Assembly: GCF_030412915.1 (NCBI RefSeq) | Contig: NZ_JAUHJR010000001.1 | Span: 973,375-1,037,374 of the forward strand | Source of the DNA: Nocardioides abyssi | Lineage (GTDB): Bacteria > Actinomycetota > Actinomycetes > Propionibacteriales > Nocardioidaceae | DNA length: 64,000 nt | Direction: 5' to 3' | In this document: positions 45,357 to 54,626 of the stretch, piece by piece | How the letters are laid out: each line of letters begins with the position of its first letter | Numbering within the stretch: position 1 is the stretch's first letter | Program-made: the position numbers and the translations under genes | The notes under the pieces: model-generated | Database searches by the model: none | Seen by the model: the letters and a program-made list of their open reading frames with translations, nothing else | Told to the model about the DNA's origin: nothing

Positions 45357-46499
45357 TCAGCCACGCTCCCAGTAGCTCGGGCCCACCGGCTCGGTGAAGT
45401 CGCTCTGCGCGACCAGGTAGCCCTCGTCGTCCACCGCCAACGGTAGCTGGGGCAGTGCACGGGCGGCCGGGCCGAAGACGACGCGGGCGGAGTCCGCCAG
45501 GTCGAAGGTGGACTGGTGGCACGGGCACAGCACGTGGTGCGTGGTGCGCTCGTACAGGGAGATCGGGCACCCGACGTGGGTGCAGATCTTGGAGTAGCAC
45601 AGGACGCCGTCGACGGCCCAGTTGTCGCGGCCCTCGCCCGGGATGATCTCGTCGGGCTCCATGCGCACGACGATGACCGCCGCCTTGGACTTGGCGATCT
45701 GGAGCTCGATGCCCTCGATGAGGTGCTCGCCCTCCTCGTCGACCTCGTAGAAGGCCTCCGGCACGGCGTTGACCAGGTCACCGATCTCGAGGTCGGCGGC
45801 GCGGATCGGGGTGCCGACGACGTCGCGGACGACGCGCATGCCCTTGGTCCACACGGTGCGCTCGAGGCCGGCGCCGGGGTAGTCCTCGTCGTCGTACACG
45901 TCGCCCGGCAGCGGGCCGAGGTCGCGCAGCAGCACCACGGCCGGCAGGCCGAGGAGGCCGACGGCGCCGAGGAGCGAGTTGCGCACCAGCGGACGGCGGC
46001 CGATGCCGGACTCCTCGAGACCGGCGTTCAGCGCGGCCAGCGTGGCCTCGCGGTCCTCGTCGGAGGAGCGGGCCGGGTGGCGCATCTCGCTGATCTCGTG
46101 GTCACCCATGAGCTTGCGAGCCCACTGGATGATGCCGATGCCGATGAACAGCAGCGCGAGGCCGAAGGTCGTGCCGAGCGTGACCGTCGAGGCGCCGAAG
46201 CCGGCGAAGGTGCTGTGGTTGTCACCGATGTCGAAGGTGAAGTAGGAGATCAGGAACAGCAGCACGCAGATCGCGGACAGGCCGAACATGCCGGCGACCT
46301 GGCGCTCGGCGCGCTTCTCCTGGCGCTCGTCGACGTCGGTGGGACGCCACTCGTGGGCCGGGAGGCCCGGGTCCGCGATGGGCTCGGCCGACTCCGGCAC
46401 CGCGCCGGCGGAGCCGGCGGGGGAGTCGGGGAGGTTCTCCGACGACCCGCCCGCGTGGGGGTCGTTCTCGTGCGACTCGTGGTCGCGGGCGTCGGTCAC
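45357..46499 (-). CDS. qcrA: Cytochrome bc1 complex Rieske iron-sulfur subunit
   Basis: 380 residues, the long actinobacterial form with an acidic N-terminal region and three transmembrane helices (about 103-122, 137-157, 212-230). The 2Fe-2S ligands are in CTHVGCPIS and CPCHQSTF. Transfers electrons from quinol to the diheme cytochrome QcrC. GTG overlaps qcrC stop (GTGA). Confidence 0.97.
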   Translation of the reverse strand: MTDARDHESHENDPHAGGSSENLPDSPAGSAGAVPESAEPIADPGLPAHEWRPTDVDERQEKRAERQVAGMFGLSAICVLLFLISYFTFDIGDNHSTFAGFGASTVTLGTTFGLALLFIGIGIIQWARKLMGDHEISEMRHPARSSDEDREATLAALNAGLEESGIGRRPLVRNSLLGAVGLLGLPAVVLLRDLGPLPGDVYDDEDYPGAGLERTVWTKGMRVVRDVVGTPIRAADLEIGDLVNAVPEAFYEVDEEGEHLIEGIELQIAKSKAAVIVVRMEPDEIIPGEGRDNWAVDGVLCYSKICTHVGCPISLYERTTHHVLCPCHQSTFDLADSARVVFGPAARALPQLPLAVDDEGYLVAQSDFTEPVGPSYWERG

Positions 46500-47371
46500 G
46501 CCGCCTGTCCCTTCTTCTTCGTGGAGCGCGTGGAGTGGGCCGCGATCCAGACCGCGAACCCGACGAGGCCGCCGATGCCGACCAGCCAGGCGAACAGGCC
46601 CTCGCTGACCGGGCCGAGCCCGCCGAGGCCGAAGCCGCCGTACTCCGGGGTCTCCCGGAGCGACTCGAGGTAGGCGATGACGTCGCGCTTCTCCTCCGGC
46701 GGCAGGTTGCCGTTGGAGAAGTTCGGCATCTGCTGGGGGCCGGTGAGCAGGGCCTCGTAGATGTACTTGGGGTCGGTGTCGTGCAGCGAGGGGGCGTAGC
46801 CGCCGCGCGGCATCGCGCCGCCGCCACCGTTGAAGTTGTGGCACGCGGTGCAGTTGGTCAGGAAGATCTGGCCACCGCGGACGATGGCCTCCTCGCGCTC
46901 GTCGGCGGAGAGACCCTCGATGGAGTACTCCTCCTCGTCGGGGACCGCCGGGCCGGGGCCGAGCGAGGCGACGAAGGCGCCGAGGGCGTCGATCTCGTCC
47001 TGGGAGTAGACGGGGGCCTTGTCCGGGGCCTGCTGGCCCGGCTGGGCCATCGGCATGCGGCCGGTGCCGACCTGGAAGTCGACCGCGGCGGCGCCGACGC
47101 CGGCCAGCGGCGGGCCGAGCTGGGTGTCGCCGCGCTGGGTCAGGATGCCCTCGCCGTTCTGCCCGTGGCAGAAGGCGCAGCCGACCAGGAAGAGCTCACG
47201 GCCCTTCTCGACCTGCTCGATGTCGCTCTCGGCGGAGGTGGCCTGCGCCGGCGCGAACGCGGCGTACAGGCTCCCGGTGAGCACCAGGCCGAGCAGCAGC
47301 AGCACGACGCCCGCGAGCGGGCCCCGGCGGTGCCGGGAGAGTCGACCTGCGGAACGGTTCAGGAGACGCAC
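46496..47371 (-). CDS. qcrC: Cytochrome bc1 complex diheme cytochrome c subunit
   Basis: 291 residues. N-terminal signal anchor, two heme c motifs (CAFCH and CTACH), and a C-terminal transmembrane helix (GLFAWLVGIGGLVGFAVWIAA). The two covalently bound hemes bridge QcrA and the CuA of CtaC, so no soluble cytochrome c is needed. I chose GTG 47371 (RLLNRSAGRLSRHRR), with GAGG upstream. Confidence 0.96.
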   Translation of the reverse strand: MRLLNRSAGRLSRHRRGPLAGVVLLLLGLVLTGSLYAAFAPAQATSAESDIEQVEKGRELFLVGCAFCHGQNGEGILTQRGDTQLGPPLAGVGAAAVDFQVGTGRMPMAQPGQQAPDKAPVYSQDEIDALGAFVASLGPGPAVPDEEEYSIEGLSADEREEAIVRGGQIFLTNCTACHNFNGGGGAMPRGGYAPSLHDTDPKYIYEALLTGPQQMPNFSNGNLPPEEKRDVIAYLESLRETPEYGGFGLGGLGPVSEGLFAWLVGIGGLVGFAVWIAAHSTRSTKKKGQAA

Positions 47372-47418
47372 GTTGTGATCCTCGGGTCCTTGCGGGTGGG
47401 CGGGAGGCGGGGTGCCGG

Positions 47419-48057
47419 CTACTTGACGAGGTAGATCGTCGCGAACAGACCGATCCACACCACGTCGACGAAGTGCCAGTAGTACGAGACGACGATGGCG
47501 GTGACGGCCTGCTCATGGGTGAACTTGCGCGCCACGTAGGTGCGCCCGAGGACGAACAGGAAGGCGATCAGACCGCCGGTCACGTGGATGCCGTGGAAGC
47601 CGGTGGTCAGGTAGAACATCGTGCCGTAGGCCGAGTCCTGGATCGTGACGTTCTCCTGCACCAGGTTCGCGTACTCGACCGCCTGGCCGGCGATGAAGAT
47701 CGCGCCCATGACGTAGGTGAGGATGAACCACTCGCGCAGGCCCCAGCCCTTGAAGGCGAGGAGGCCGCCGGTGCGACCGACCTGGCCCCGCTCCGCGGCG
47801 AACACACCGAGCTGGCAGGTCAGCGAGCTGAGCACCAGGATCGTGGTGTTGACCGCCGCGAACGGCACGTCGAGCAGGGCCGTGTTCTGGTCCCACAGCT
47901 CCGGGCTCACCGAGCGGATCGTGAAGTACGCCGCGAACAGGGCCGCGAAGAACATCAGCTCGCTCGAGAGCCAGATGATGGTCCCCACGCTGACCATGCT
48001 GGGACGGTCGTGATGCCCGTGGAGGCGGGAGGCCGGGATGGTTGCTGTGGTCGCCAC
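47419..48057 (-). CDS. ctaE: Cytochrome c oxidase subunit III
   Basis: 212 residues, five transmembrane helices, including [25 protein letters not shown] and the C-terminal [23 protein letters not shown]. Part of aa3 oxidase; encoded with qcrCAB rather than with ctaCDF, as in other actinobacteria. Leaderless-type promoter CATAAT-N6-GTG. Confidence 0.97.
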   Translation of the reverse strand: MATTATIPASRLHGHHDRPSMVSVGTIIWLSSELMFFAALFAAYFTIRSVSPELWDQNTALLDVPFAAVNTTILVLSSLTCQLGVFAAERGQVGRTGGLLAFKGWGLREWFILTYVMGAIFIAGQAVEYANLVQENVTIQDSAYGTMFYLTTGFHGIHVTGGLIAFLFVLGRTYVARKFTHEQAVTAIVVSYYWHFVDVVWIGLFATIYLVK

Positions 48058-48063
48058 GGCGCC

Positions 48064-48124
48064 ATTATGTCCCGGCGTCCCCACAAGGGCACCCCGACCC
48101 CCTCCTGGGTGCGGGTCATAAAGT
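48064..48124. promoter_or_regulatory. Divergent promoters of ctaE-qcrCAB and the CtaG-like gene
   Basis: Minus strand: CATAAT (48064-48069), six bases from the ctaE GTG at 48057. Plus strand: TAAAGT (48119-48124), seven bases from the GTG at 48132. Both give leaderless or nearly leaderless mRNAs from one 74-base gap. Confidence 0.55.
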
Positions 48125-48131
48125 TCACACC

Positions 48132-49076
48132 GTGTCCGGCAGTCCTCTCCTCGTGCTCCTGACCGCTGTCCCGAACCTCCCGGAACCCTCGTTCTCGGCC
48201 TTCTTCTCGCAGTGGTCCCTGGCCCCCGTGCCCACCGTCCTGACGGTCTGGGTCGCGGGGCTCTACCTGCTCGGCGTCGCCAAGCTCCGCGCACGGGGCG
48301 ACCGCTGGCCCGTCGGGCGGACGATCGCGTTCGTCGGGCTGGGCATGGGCTCGTTCTACGTCGCGACGGCGAGCGGGCTGGCGGCGTACGACACGACGCT
48401 GCTGAGCGCGCACATGGTCCAGCACATGGTGCTGTCGATGCTGGTGCCGCTCTCGCTCGCGCTCGGCGCCCCGGTGACGCTGGCGCTGCGCACGCTGCCG
48501 GCCGCCCCGCGGCGGTGGCTGCTGGCGGTGCTGCACTCCAAGGTGGCGGCGGTGCTGTCCTTCGCCCCGCTGGCCTTCGCGCTCTACGTCATCTCGCCGT
48601 GGGCGCTCTACTTCACCAGCTGGTACGACGCGTCGCTGTCGTCGACCTACGTGCACGAGGTCATGCACATCCACCTGGTGGCCGTCGGTGCGCTCTTCTT
48701 CTGGCCGCTCATGGGTATCGACCCGGTGCCGGGCCGGGTGGGCTACCCCTTCCGGGTGCTGCTGACCGTGCTCACGCTGCCGTTCCACGCCTTCCTCGGC
48801 GTCACGATCATGGGGCAGTCCGAGCTGATCGGCGAGGAGCACTACCTCGCGCTGCGCGAGGGCCCGATGGCCTCCTGGCTGCCCGACGCCCTGGACGACC
48901 AGCACACCGCCGGCGGGATCCTGTGGGCCTCCGGCGACCTGATCGGGCTGATCTTCTTCGGCGTGCTCTTCGCGCAGTGGGTGCGCTCCTCGATGCAGGA
49001 GGCCAGGCGCGAGGACCGCCGGCTGGACCGCGAGGAGCAGCGCGCGGCCGCCCGGGAGCTCAGCCCTCGTCCGTGA
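48132..49076 (+). CDS. CtaG-like cytochrome c oxidase assembly factor
   Basis: 314 residues with about eight hydrophobic helices. Landmarks of the caa3_CtaG family: [48 protein letters not shown], and the [19 protein letters not shown] ending. Probably needed for CuB/copper insertion into aa3 oxidase. Charged C-terminal tail overlaps the convergent CBS-domain gene by 17 bases. Confidence 0.87.
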   Translation: MSGSPLLVLLTAVPNLPEPSFSAFFSQWSLAPVPTVLTVWVAGLYLLGVAKLRARGDRWPVGRTIAFVGLGMGSFYVATASGLAAYDTTLLSAHMVQHMVLSMLVPLSLALGAPVTLALRTLPAAPRRWLLAVLHSKVAAVLSFAPLAFALYVISPWALYFTSWYDASLSSTYVHEVMHIHLVAVGALFFWPLMGIDPVPGRVGYPFRVLLTVLTLPFHAFLGVTIMGQSELIGEEHYLALREGPMASWLPDALDDQHTAGGILWASGDLIGLIFFGVLFAQWVRSSMQEARREDRRLDREEQRAAARELSPRP

Positions 49077-50352
49077 CCGCGCCGGTCTCCACCGCCACCC
49101 GGGTGATCCGGGCGGCGTCGGTCTCGGCCACCCGCAGCCGCACGTCGTCGACCTCCACCGCGTCGCCGGGCTCGGCGATCCGGCCGAGCCGCGCGACGAC
49201 GTACCCCGCGACGGTCTCGTAGTCGCCGTCCTCGAGCTCGACGCCGGTACGCTCGGCGAAGTCCTCGATGCTCAGGCCGCCCTCCAGCAGCAGCGAGCCG
49301 TCCGGGGCGCGGACCTCCGGCTCGGGCGCGTCGTGCTCGTCGCGGATCTCGCCGACGATCTCCTCGACGAGGTCCTCGAGGGTGACGATGCCGTCGGTGC
49401 CGCCGTACTCGTCGACGACCACGGCGAGGTGGACGCCCTCGCGGCGCATCTGCGTCACGGTCGGCAGCACGTGGTTGGTCTCCGGGACCACGAGCACGTC
49501 GCGCTGGACGTCGCGGACGCGTCGGTCGCCGGCCACCTCGATGTCGAGGAGGTCGCGCACGTGCAGGAAGCCGGTGATGTCGTCGAACCCGCCCTCGCCG
49601 GTGACCGGGTAGCGCGACCAGGACAGGCCGCGCACCTGCTCGACGGCCTCGGCGAGCGGCAGGTCGCCGTCGAGGAACGCCACCTCGCGCCGGGGCCGCA
49701 TCACCTCCTTGACCGTCGTGCGGGCGGCGGCGAAGACGTCGGCGAGGATGCGCCGCTCCTGCTCGTCGAGCCCCTCGTGGGTGGCGACGATGTCGCGCAG
49801 CTCGTCCTCCGACAGCTCGTCGTTGGTCGCCGAGGGGTCGCCGCCGAGGACGCGGACCAGCGCGTCGGTCGAGCGCGAGAGCAGCCAGATGACCGGGCGC
49901 ATGACGGTGGCGAAGCGGTCCAGCGGCGGGCCGACCAGCAGCGAGAGCTGGGCCGAGCGCTGCAGGGCCAGCCGCTTGGGGACCAGCTCGCCCAGGACGA
50001 GCGAGAAGTAGGCGATCAGCAGCGTCATGCTCGCCAGCGCGGCCGTGTCGGCGGCGCCGGACGGCAGGCCCAGGTCGACGAGGTACGGCGCGACATCGGG
50101 CGCGAGCGTCGACCCGCCGTACGCCGCGGAGAAGAAGCCGGCGACCGTGACCCCGATCTGCACGGCGGCCAGGAAGCGGTTGGGGTCGCGGGCGATCGCC
50201 GCGACCCGGGCGCCGCGGGCGCTCTCGCGCTCCATCCGGGTGACCTGGCTGTCGCGCAGCGAGACCAGCGCGATCTCGGTGGCCGCGAAGACGCCGCCCA
50301 CGAGGACGAACAGCAGGACCAGGCCGAGGTTGACGAAGGTCTGGGAGTCCAC
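49060..50352 (-). CDS. CNNM/CBS-domain membrane protein (HlyC/CorC family)
   Basis: 430 residues. N-terminal CNNM (DUF21) domain with three to four membrane helices (about 8-30, 60-78, 100-125), paired CBS domains (VMRPRREVAFLDGDLP..., DITGFLHVRDLL...IVTLEDLVEEIVGEI), and a C-terminal CorC_HlyC domain. Implicated in Mg or Co transport elsewhere. Leaderless-type start (TAGGTT-N6-GTG). Confidence 0.92.
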   Translation of the reverse strand: MDSQTFVNLGLVLLFVLVGGVFAATEIALVSLRDSQVTRMERESARGARVAAIARDPNRFLAAVQIGVTVAGFFSAAYGGSTLAPDVAPYLVDLGLPSGAADTAALASMTLLIAYFSLVLGELVPKRLALQRSAQLSLLVGPPLDRFATVMRPVIWLLSRSTDALVRVLGGDPSATNDELSEDELRDIVATHEGLDEQERRILADVFAAARTTVKEVMRPRREVAFLDGDLPLAEAVEQVRGLSWSRYPVTGEGGFDDITGFLHVRDLLDIEVAGDRRVRDVQRDVLVVPETNHVLPTVTQMRREGVHLAVVVDEYGGTDGIVTLEDLVEEIVGEIRDEHDAPEPEVRAPDGSLLLEGGLSIEDFAERTGVELEDGDYETVAGYVVARLGRIAEPGDAVEVDDVRLRVAETDAARITRVAVETGAVTDEG

Positions 50353-50358
50353 GCGGTG

Positions 50359-50364
50359 AACCTA
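50359..50364 (-). promoter_or_regulatory. -10 element, leaderless promoter of the CNNM/CBS gene
   Basis: TAGGTT on the minus strand, six bases from the GTG at 50352. Confidence 0.55.
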
Positions 50365-50401
50365 ACGAGCCGTCCCTGACCGGTCGGTCGCCTCCGGTGG
50401 G

Positions 50402-50875
50402 CTACGGCGCGTGCTGCGCCCACGCCCGCAGCCGCCGGTGCCGGTGGGCGAAGAGCAGCGCGACGACGAACCGCGCGCCGGGCAGCCGCGGCTCGAAGGT
50501 GAGCCGGTCGGTGACGGTGCAGGTCGCCTCGCCTGCGGGTGCGACGGTCCGCTCGTGCTCCCACCGCGGGAACAGCAGCATCCGAGAGCGCTCGTAGAAG
50601 CTGCGGCCCGGCTCGAGCGCCACCAGCACCATGTCGTCGAAGTCGACCGGGACGAGGCCGCCCGCGAGCAGCCAGGCCTTGCCGAGCGGCCGGCCGACCA
50701 GCGGCACGGCGCCGTCGATCCCGGCGCCTCGGAGGCGGGGCGGCATCGTCATCGACAGCCACGGCCGCAGCTCGTGGCGGATGCCGGCGGGGCTGGTCAC
50801 CCGCGCCCACACCTCCGGCGCCGGCCGCGGCACGGTCGACGTGCGGGTGAGGGTCGTGGGCGCGCTCGGCGGCAT
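50402..50875 (-). CDS. SRPBCC-fold (polyketide cyclase-like) protein
   Basis: 157 residues. A START/SRPBCC-like pattern: PAPEVWARVTSPAGIRHELRPWL at the start, a strand-rich middle, WEHERTVAPAGEATCTVTDRLTFEPRLPG near the end and a C-terminal helix. Ligand unknown. Start ATG is six bases after TAGGAT. Confidence 0.75.
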   Translation of the reverse strand: MPPSAPTTLTRTSTVPRPAPEVWARVTSPAGIRHELRPWLSMTMPPRLRGAGIDGAVPLVGRPLGKAWLLAGGLVPVDFDDMVLVALEPGRSFYERSRMLLFPRWEHERTVAPAGEATCTVTDRLTFEPRLPGARFVVALLFAHRHRRLRAWAQHAP

Positions 50876-50881
50876 GGGGGG

Positions 50882-50887
50882 ATCCTA
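50882..50887 (-). promoter_or_regulatory. -10 element, leaderless promoter of the SRPBCC gene
   Basis: TAGGAT on the minus strand, six bases from the ATG at 50875. Confidence 0.55.
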
Positions 50888-50937
50888 GGGAGGAGGTGAC
50901 GTGGGAAGGGTCATGGGCAGCGGCCCGCCCGGCGTCG

Positions 50938-50943
50938 TACCAT
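50938..50943 (+). promoter_or_regulatory. -10 element of the receiver-trpD pair
   Basis: TACCAT, seven bases before the GTG at 50951; near-leaderless. Confidence 0.45.
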
Positions 50944-50950
50944 CGCCGAC

Positions 50951-51376
50951 GTGACCGACTCCAGGACCGCTCCGCTCAAGGTGCTCGTCTACAGCGACGA
51001 CGTGAACACGCGTCAGCAGGTGATCCTCGCGCTGGGGCGCCGGCCGCACCCGGACCTGCCGGAGGTGGAGTACATCGAGGTCGCCACCGAGCCGGTCGTG
51101 ATCCAGAACATGGACGCCGGCCACGTCGACCTGGTCGTCCTCGACGGCGAGGCCGTCCCCGCCGGCGGCATGGGCATCGCCAAGCAGCTCAAGGACGAGA
51201 TCTACCAGTGCCCGCCGGTCGTCGTGCTGACCGGCCGCCCGCAGGACGCCTGGCTGGCCACCTGGTCGCGGGCCGAGGCGGCGGTGCCGCACCCGCTCGA
51301 CCCGATCCAGCTCGCGGAGACCGTCGTCGGGCTGCTGCGCTCGCGGGTCCCCGCCCCCACGTCCTCCACCGCCTGA
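50951..51376 (+). CDS. Stand-alone degenerate response-regulator receiver
   Basis: 141 residues, CheY-like alpha/beta pattern with no output domain. The acidic pair D16/D17, phosphoacceptor candidate D65 (LVVLDGE) and T94 (VVLTGRP) are present, but the invariant Lys-Pro is His114-Pro115 (VPHPLDP). It may be phosphorylation-independent. Ends 1 base before trpD, so they are co-transcribed; a regulatory link to tryptophan synthesis is speculative. Confidence 0.82.
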   Translation: MTDSRTAPLKVLVYSDDVNTRQQVILALGRRPHPDLPEVEYIEVATEPVVIQNMDAGHVDLVVLDGEAVPAGGMGIAKQLKDEIYQCPPVVVLTGRPQDAWLATWSRAEAAVPHPLDPIQLAETVVGLLRSRVPAPTSSTA

Positions 51377-51377
51377 G

Positions 51378-52403
51378 GTGTCGACCTGGCCTGACGTCCT
51401 CGGCGCGCTCGTCGCCGGGGCGGACCTGAGCGCGGAGCAGAGCGCCTGGGCGATGGGGGAGGTGCTCTCCGGCGAGGCGAGCCCCGCTCAGGTGGCCGGC
51501 TTCGCCGTCGCGCTGCGCGCCAAGGGCGAGACCGTCGACGAGCTGCGCGGCCTGGCCGAGGCCATGCTCGCCGAGGCGAAGCCGATCTCGGTGCCCGGCC
51601 GGCTGCTCGACGTCGTCGGCACCGGCGGTGATCGGTCGTTCTCGGTCAACATCTCCACCATGTCGGCGATCGTGGCCGCCGGCGCCGGCGCCCCCGTCGT
51701 CAAGCACGGCAACCGCTCCGCCTCCTCCAAGTCCGGCTCCGCCGACGTGCTGGAGGCGCTCGGCATCCGGCTCGACCTCCCCGTCGCCCGCGTCGCCGAG
51801 GTCGCCGTCGAGGCCGGCATCACCTTCTGCTTCTCCGCCGCCTTCCACCCGGCCATGCGGCACGCCGCCGTCCCGCGCCGCGAGCTCGGCATCGGCACCT
51901 CCTTCAACCTCCTCGGCCCGCTCACCAACCCCGCCCGGCCCGCCGCCCAGGCCATCGGCGTCGCCGACGCGCGGGTCGCGCCGGTGATGGCCGGCGTGTA
52001 CGCCGCGCGAGGCGTCGACGCCTGGGTCTTCCGCGGCGAGGACGGGCTCGACGAGCTCACGACCACGAGCACGTCGAGGCTGTGGCGGGTCCACGCGGGC
52101 GAGGTCGCCGCCGAGACCGTCGACCCGGCGGCGTACGACCTGGCGCCGGCGACGGCCGAGGACCTGCGCGGTGGCGACGCCGAGCACAACGCCGAGGTCG
52201 TCCGTCGGCTGCTCGCCGGCGAGCACGGCCCCGTCCGCGACGCCGTGCTCCTCAACGCCGGCGCGGCCCTGGCCGTCCACGGCTCGCCCGGGCTGCCCGC
52301 CTCCGAGTCGCTCCCCGACGGCATCCGCCGCGCCGCCGACGCCATCGACTCCGGCGCCGCCTCCGCCACCCTCGACCGCTGGGTCGCCGCCTCCTCGGCC
52401 TGA
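51378..52403 (+). CDS. trpD: Anthranilate phosphoribosyltransferase
   Basis: 341 residues; second step of tryptophan synthesis. [14 protein letters not shown] is the PRPP loop; [21 protein letters not shown] follows, with [31 protein letters not shown] downstream. Standalone trpD away from other trp genes is usual in actinobacteria, where it lies near ctaE. Directly follows the receiver gene. Confidence 0.97.
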   Translation: MSTWPDVLGALVAGADLSAEQSAWAMGEVLSGEASPAQVAGFAVALRAKGETVDELRGLAEAMLAEAKPISVPGRLLDVVGTGGDRSFSVNISTMSAIVAAGAGAPVVKHGNRSASSKSGSADVLEALGIRLDLPVARVAEVAVEAGITFCFSAAFHPAMRHAAVPRRELGIGTSFNLLGPLTNPARPAAQAIGVADARVAPVMAGVYAARGVDAWVFRGEDGLDELTTTSTSRLWRVHAGEVAAETVDPAAYDLAPATAEDLRGGDAEHNAEVVRRLLAGEHGPVRDAVLLNAGAALAVHGSPGLPASESLPDGIRRAADAIDSGAASATLDRWVAASSA

Positions 52404-52412
52404 GGCGCGACA

Positions 52413-52528
52413 GGTTCGTCGGTCGGGTCGACAGATTCACCGGTCAACCAGAGGAGCTGTCCACCTGACCGACGAAGCTCACGCCTGACCGACGAACCTT
52501 CATCGGTCGAGCGCGAGCTCCATCGGTC
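52413..52528. repeat. Cluster of six TTCGTCGGTC-like motifs
   Basis: In the 160-base gap between trpD and the convergent gene, a 10-base unit (TTCGTCGGTC and close variants) occurs at 52415, 52436, 52499 and 52519 on the plus strand and at 52467 and 52487 inverted. Several spacings are 20-21 bases. The first and fourth copies are a perfect 12-base inverted pair (52413-52424 with 52487-52498). Function unknown; protein-binding array or decayed repeats. Confidence 0.6.
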
Positions 52529-52563
52529 AAGTCATGGGGTCTCGCCCGCTCCCGGGCCGGGGA

Positions 52564-53187
52564 TCACAGGTCCAGCGCGAAGCTGCGGCCCTCGGGGCGG
52601 AAGCCGAGGTGCTCGTAGTAGGCGCCCACCATGCCCGGCGGCGTCAGCACCCGGCGCAGGCCCAGGTCGCGCAGCACGCCGCTGCGCCGCCACAGGAACT
52701 CGCCGGGGGAGAAGTCGCGGTAGCGCGGCGTGACGTAGTCCAGCTGCACGTGCGCGACGTCGCCGTCCTTGCGGAGCACGACCACGCCGACGGTCTCGTC
52801 GCCCTTGAGCACGACGAACGCGTGCTGGCTGCCCGCGGGCGCCGGGTCGAAGTCCGGCTGGAACCGGCGGATGTCGTCGGCGTGGGTGCGCAGGACGTGG
52901 CGCAGGTAGGCGTCCTCGGGCCCGACCTCGACCACCTCGAACGCCGCCTCGTCGTGCCGCTCGCGGCTGAGCCGGACGATCCAGTAGACGTTGATGACGG
53001 CCAGCACGACGTTCATCCCGACCATCGGCCACACGCCGATGAGCGCGTTGAACATCAGCAGCACCAGGCAGCCCAGCAGGTTGAGCGTGCGGAAGCGGAG
53101 CACCCGCGCCTGGAGCAGCGAGTAGACCAGCAGCGCGCTGCCACCCCACCCGACGACGTCGAGCCACTGGTCGCCCAACCAGGTCAT
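52564..53187 (-). CDS. YgjV-like membrane domain fused to a GNAT-like domain
   Basis: 207 residues. Residues 1-75 hold three short membrane helices (VVGWGGSALLVYSLLQARVLRFRTLN..., GVWPMVGMNVVLAVINVYWIV) resembling the YgjV inner-membrane family. Residues 85-207 form a GNAT-like domain (HAFVVLKGDETVGVVVLRKDGDVAHVQLDYVTPRYRD...YYEHLGFRPEG), without a clear acetyl-CoA loop. Function unknown. The two halves are one open frame with no sign of a frameshift. Confidence 0.75.
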   Translation of the reverse strand: MTWLGDQWLDVVGWGGSALLVYSLLQARVLRFRTLNLLGCLVLLMFNALIGVWPMVGMNVVLAVINVYWIVRLSRERHDEAAFEVVEVGPEDAYLRHVLRTHADDIRRFQPDFDPAPAGSQHAFVVLKGDETVGVVVLRKDGDVAHVQLDYVTPRYRDFSPGEFLWRRSGVLRDLGLRRVLTPPGMVGAYYEHLGFRPEGRSFALDL

Positions 53188-53196
53188 GGCGGGAGG

Positions 53197-54606
53197 TTAC
53201 TCAGCCGGCCAGTCTGGTGGCGCCACGAGGAACTCGACGTGCTCCGACGTGTGCTTCACGGTCCACCCCGTCTGGTGGACGAGGGCATAGGCCAGAGGCG
53301 AGTCCGGTGGGAGCAGCGCGTGCCGGGCTCCAGTCTCGCGTGCTAGGTCGTCCCACCCCGGCTGGACCTCGAGCAGGTCACGGTTGCGCTCAAGCTCGGC
53401 GATGGTGAACGTGTCGCCGTACCCGTGCATGACGAGGTCGAGATCGGGATAGCGCCACATCACGTACCCGCCGGTGTTCCAGTGGTTCAGCAGCGGCGTG
53501 CCGGCCGGCAGTCCGCGAAGCTCTCGGTCCACCCAGCCTGGCTGCGACGGCGCTTCGTCCGCTCTCACCGAAGCCAGGGCGCCCAGACCCAAGACTGCGG
53601 CAGCTGTTGTTGCGAGAAGTGCGGCTGCTTCGAAGCGCTTCCAAGGGGCGCGAGGCCCTATCCCTCGTTGCAGTGTCGCAGCGACCACCGGTGCGGCGAT
53701 GGCGGCGGCGACAGGAACGGTGCGGGCGGAGTAGAGCGCCCATCCGGCTGCGAGGCCCAACGTCAGGATGTCGAGCCAGCCGTTCTCGTGGGTGCTGCGA
53801 AGCAGCACGAGGAATGCGGGTGCGAGGAGCACGAGAACGCCGATGCCGGGCACGGAGATGAAGTCGGTGGGGCCCCATTCCGAGAAGAACGGGGCGCGCT
53901 CGCCGACGCCGAGGACGGCCCTGTACAGCTTGGGCCCCACCGGGGTCACCGCGCCGGCAATGACGCATCCGAGCACCACGGCTGCCTGCCGTGCGATGGA
54001 TGTCCAGCCCCGTCGTTCCAGCGCGGCGGCCGCCACTCCTACAAGGCCGATCGAGAGGGCGACCGGCCACATGCCGTGCCACATCGCCCACAGCCACGTG
54101 AGGGGCAAAACCAGCCATGGCGCGGTGCCGGCGCGATGTGCGTGCGCCCACAGACCGACCGCAGCGGCGGCAAAGGCATAGCTCAACACCTGGGGACGCA
54201 CGGACAGGAACTGCCACGAGGTGACGATCACGACGATGGTGACAGTGGCTGCGACTAGCGCATCCGCCCGCTGGCGAGTAGCGACATACACGACCGTCGC
54301 GAGGACGATGGCTTGGACGCCTCCGAGGAACGCAACGCCGGCCAGGCCCCATCCGTTCTCGAGAGAAGCCATGAGCACTTGCGGGAGCCACTGGGTCGGA
54401 ACCCACTCCGCGGTGGCGAAGCTGCTGACCGAGCCCGGATCCGTCAGGGACCAGCCATCGGCGAATTCGTGTCCGAATCGCAGGTGAAAGTAGGTGTCCG
54501 GGTTGTTGATCGCGCGAGCGGCGCCGTGCACCAAGGCGGCAAGCACGGCACCGAACAGCACTGCCGGCATGACGACTCTGACCAGACGCGTGCTGCGGCT
54601 CTCCAC
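53197..54606 (-). CDS. Multi-pass membrane protein, GT-C glycosyltransferase-like
   Basis: 469 residues, about ten membrane helices. An N-terminal extracytoplasmic loop after the first helix (NNPDTYFHLRFG...) with an Asp-bearing motif and a C-terminal soluble domain (LLNHWNTGGYVMWRYPDLDLVMHGYGD) resemble GT-C fold proteins that use polyprenyl-phosphate sugars; this is a fold-level guess. Codon use looks less GC3-rich than its neighbours. Starts 20 bases after the AsnC-domain gene. Confidence 0.7.
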   Translation of the reverse strand: MESRSTRLVRVVMPAVLFGAVLAALVHGAARAINNPDTYFHLRFGHEFADGWSLTDPGSVSSFATAEWVPTQWLPQVLMASLENGWGLAGVAFLGGVQAIVLATVVYVATRQRADALVAATVTIVVIVTSWQFLSVRPQVLSYAFAAAAVGLWAHAHRAGTAPWLVLPLTWLWAMWHGMWPVALSIGLVGVAAAALERRGWTSIARQAAVVLGCVIAGAVTPVGPKLYRAVLGVGERAPFFSEWGPTDFISVPGIGVLVLLAPAFLVLLRSTHENGWLDILTLGLAAGWALYSARTVPVAAAIAAPVVAATLQRGIGPRAPWKRFEAAALLATTAAAVLGLGALASVRADEAPSQPGWVDRELRGLPAGTPLLNHWNTGGYVMWRYPDLDLVMHGYGDTFTIAELERNRDLLEVQPGWDDLARETGARHALLPPDSPLAYALVHQTGWTVKHTSEHVEFLVAPPDWPAE

Positions 54607-54626
54607 GTCGGGCTCGGACCTCGTTC

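Noticed and set aside
52413-52528. CRISPR array
   Set aside because: The units are only about 10 bases, occur in both orientations, and no cas genes or regular 30-base spacers exist.
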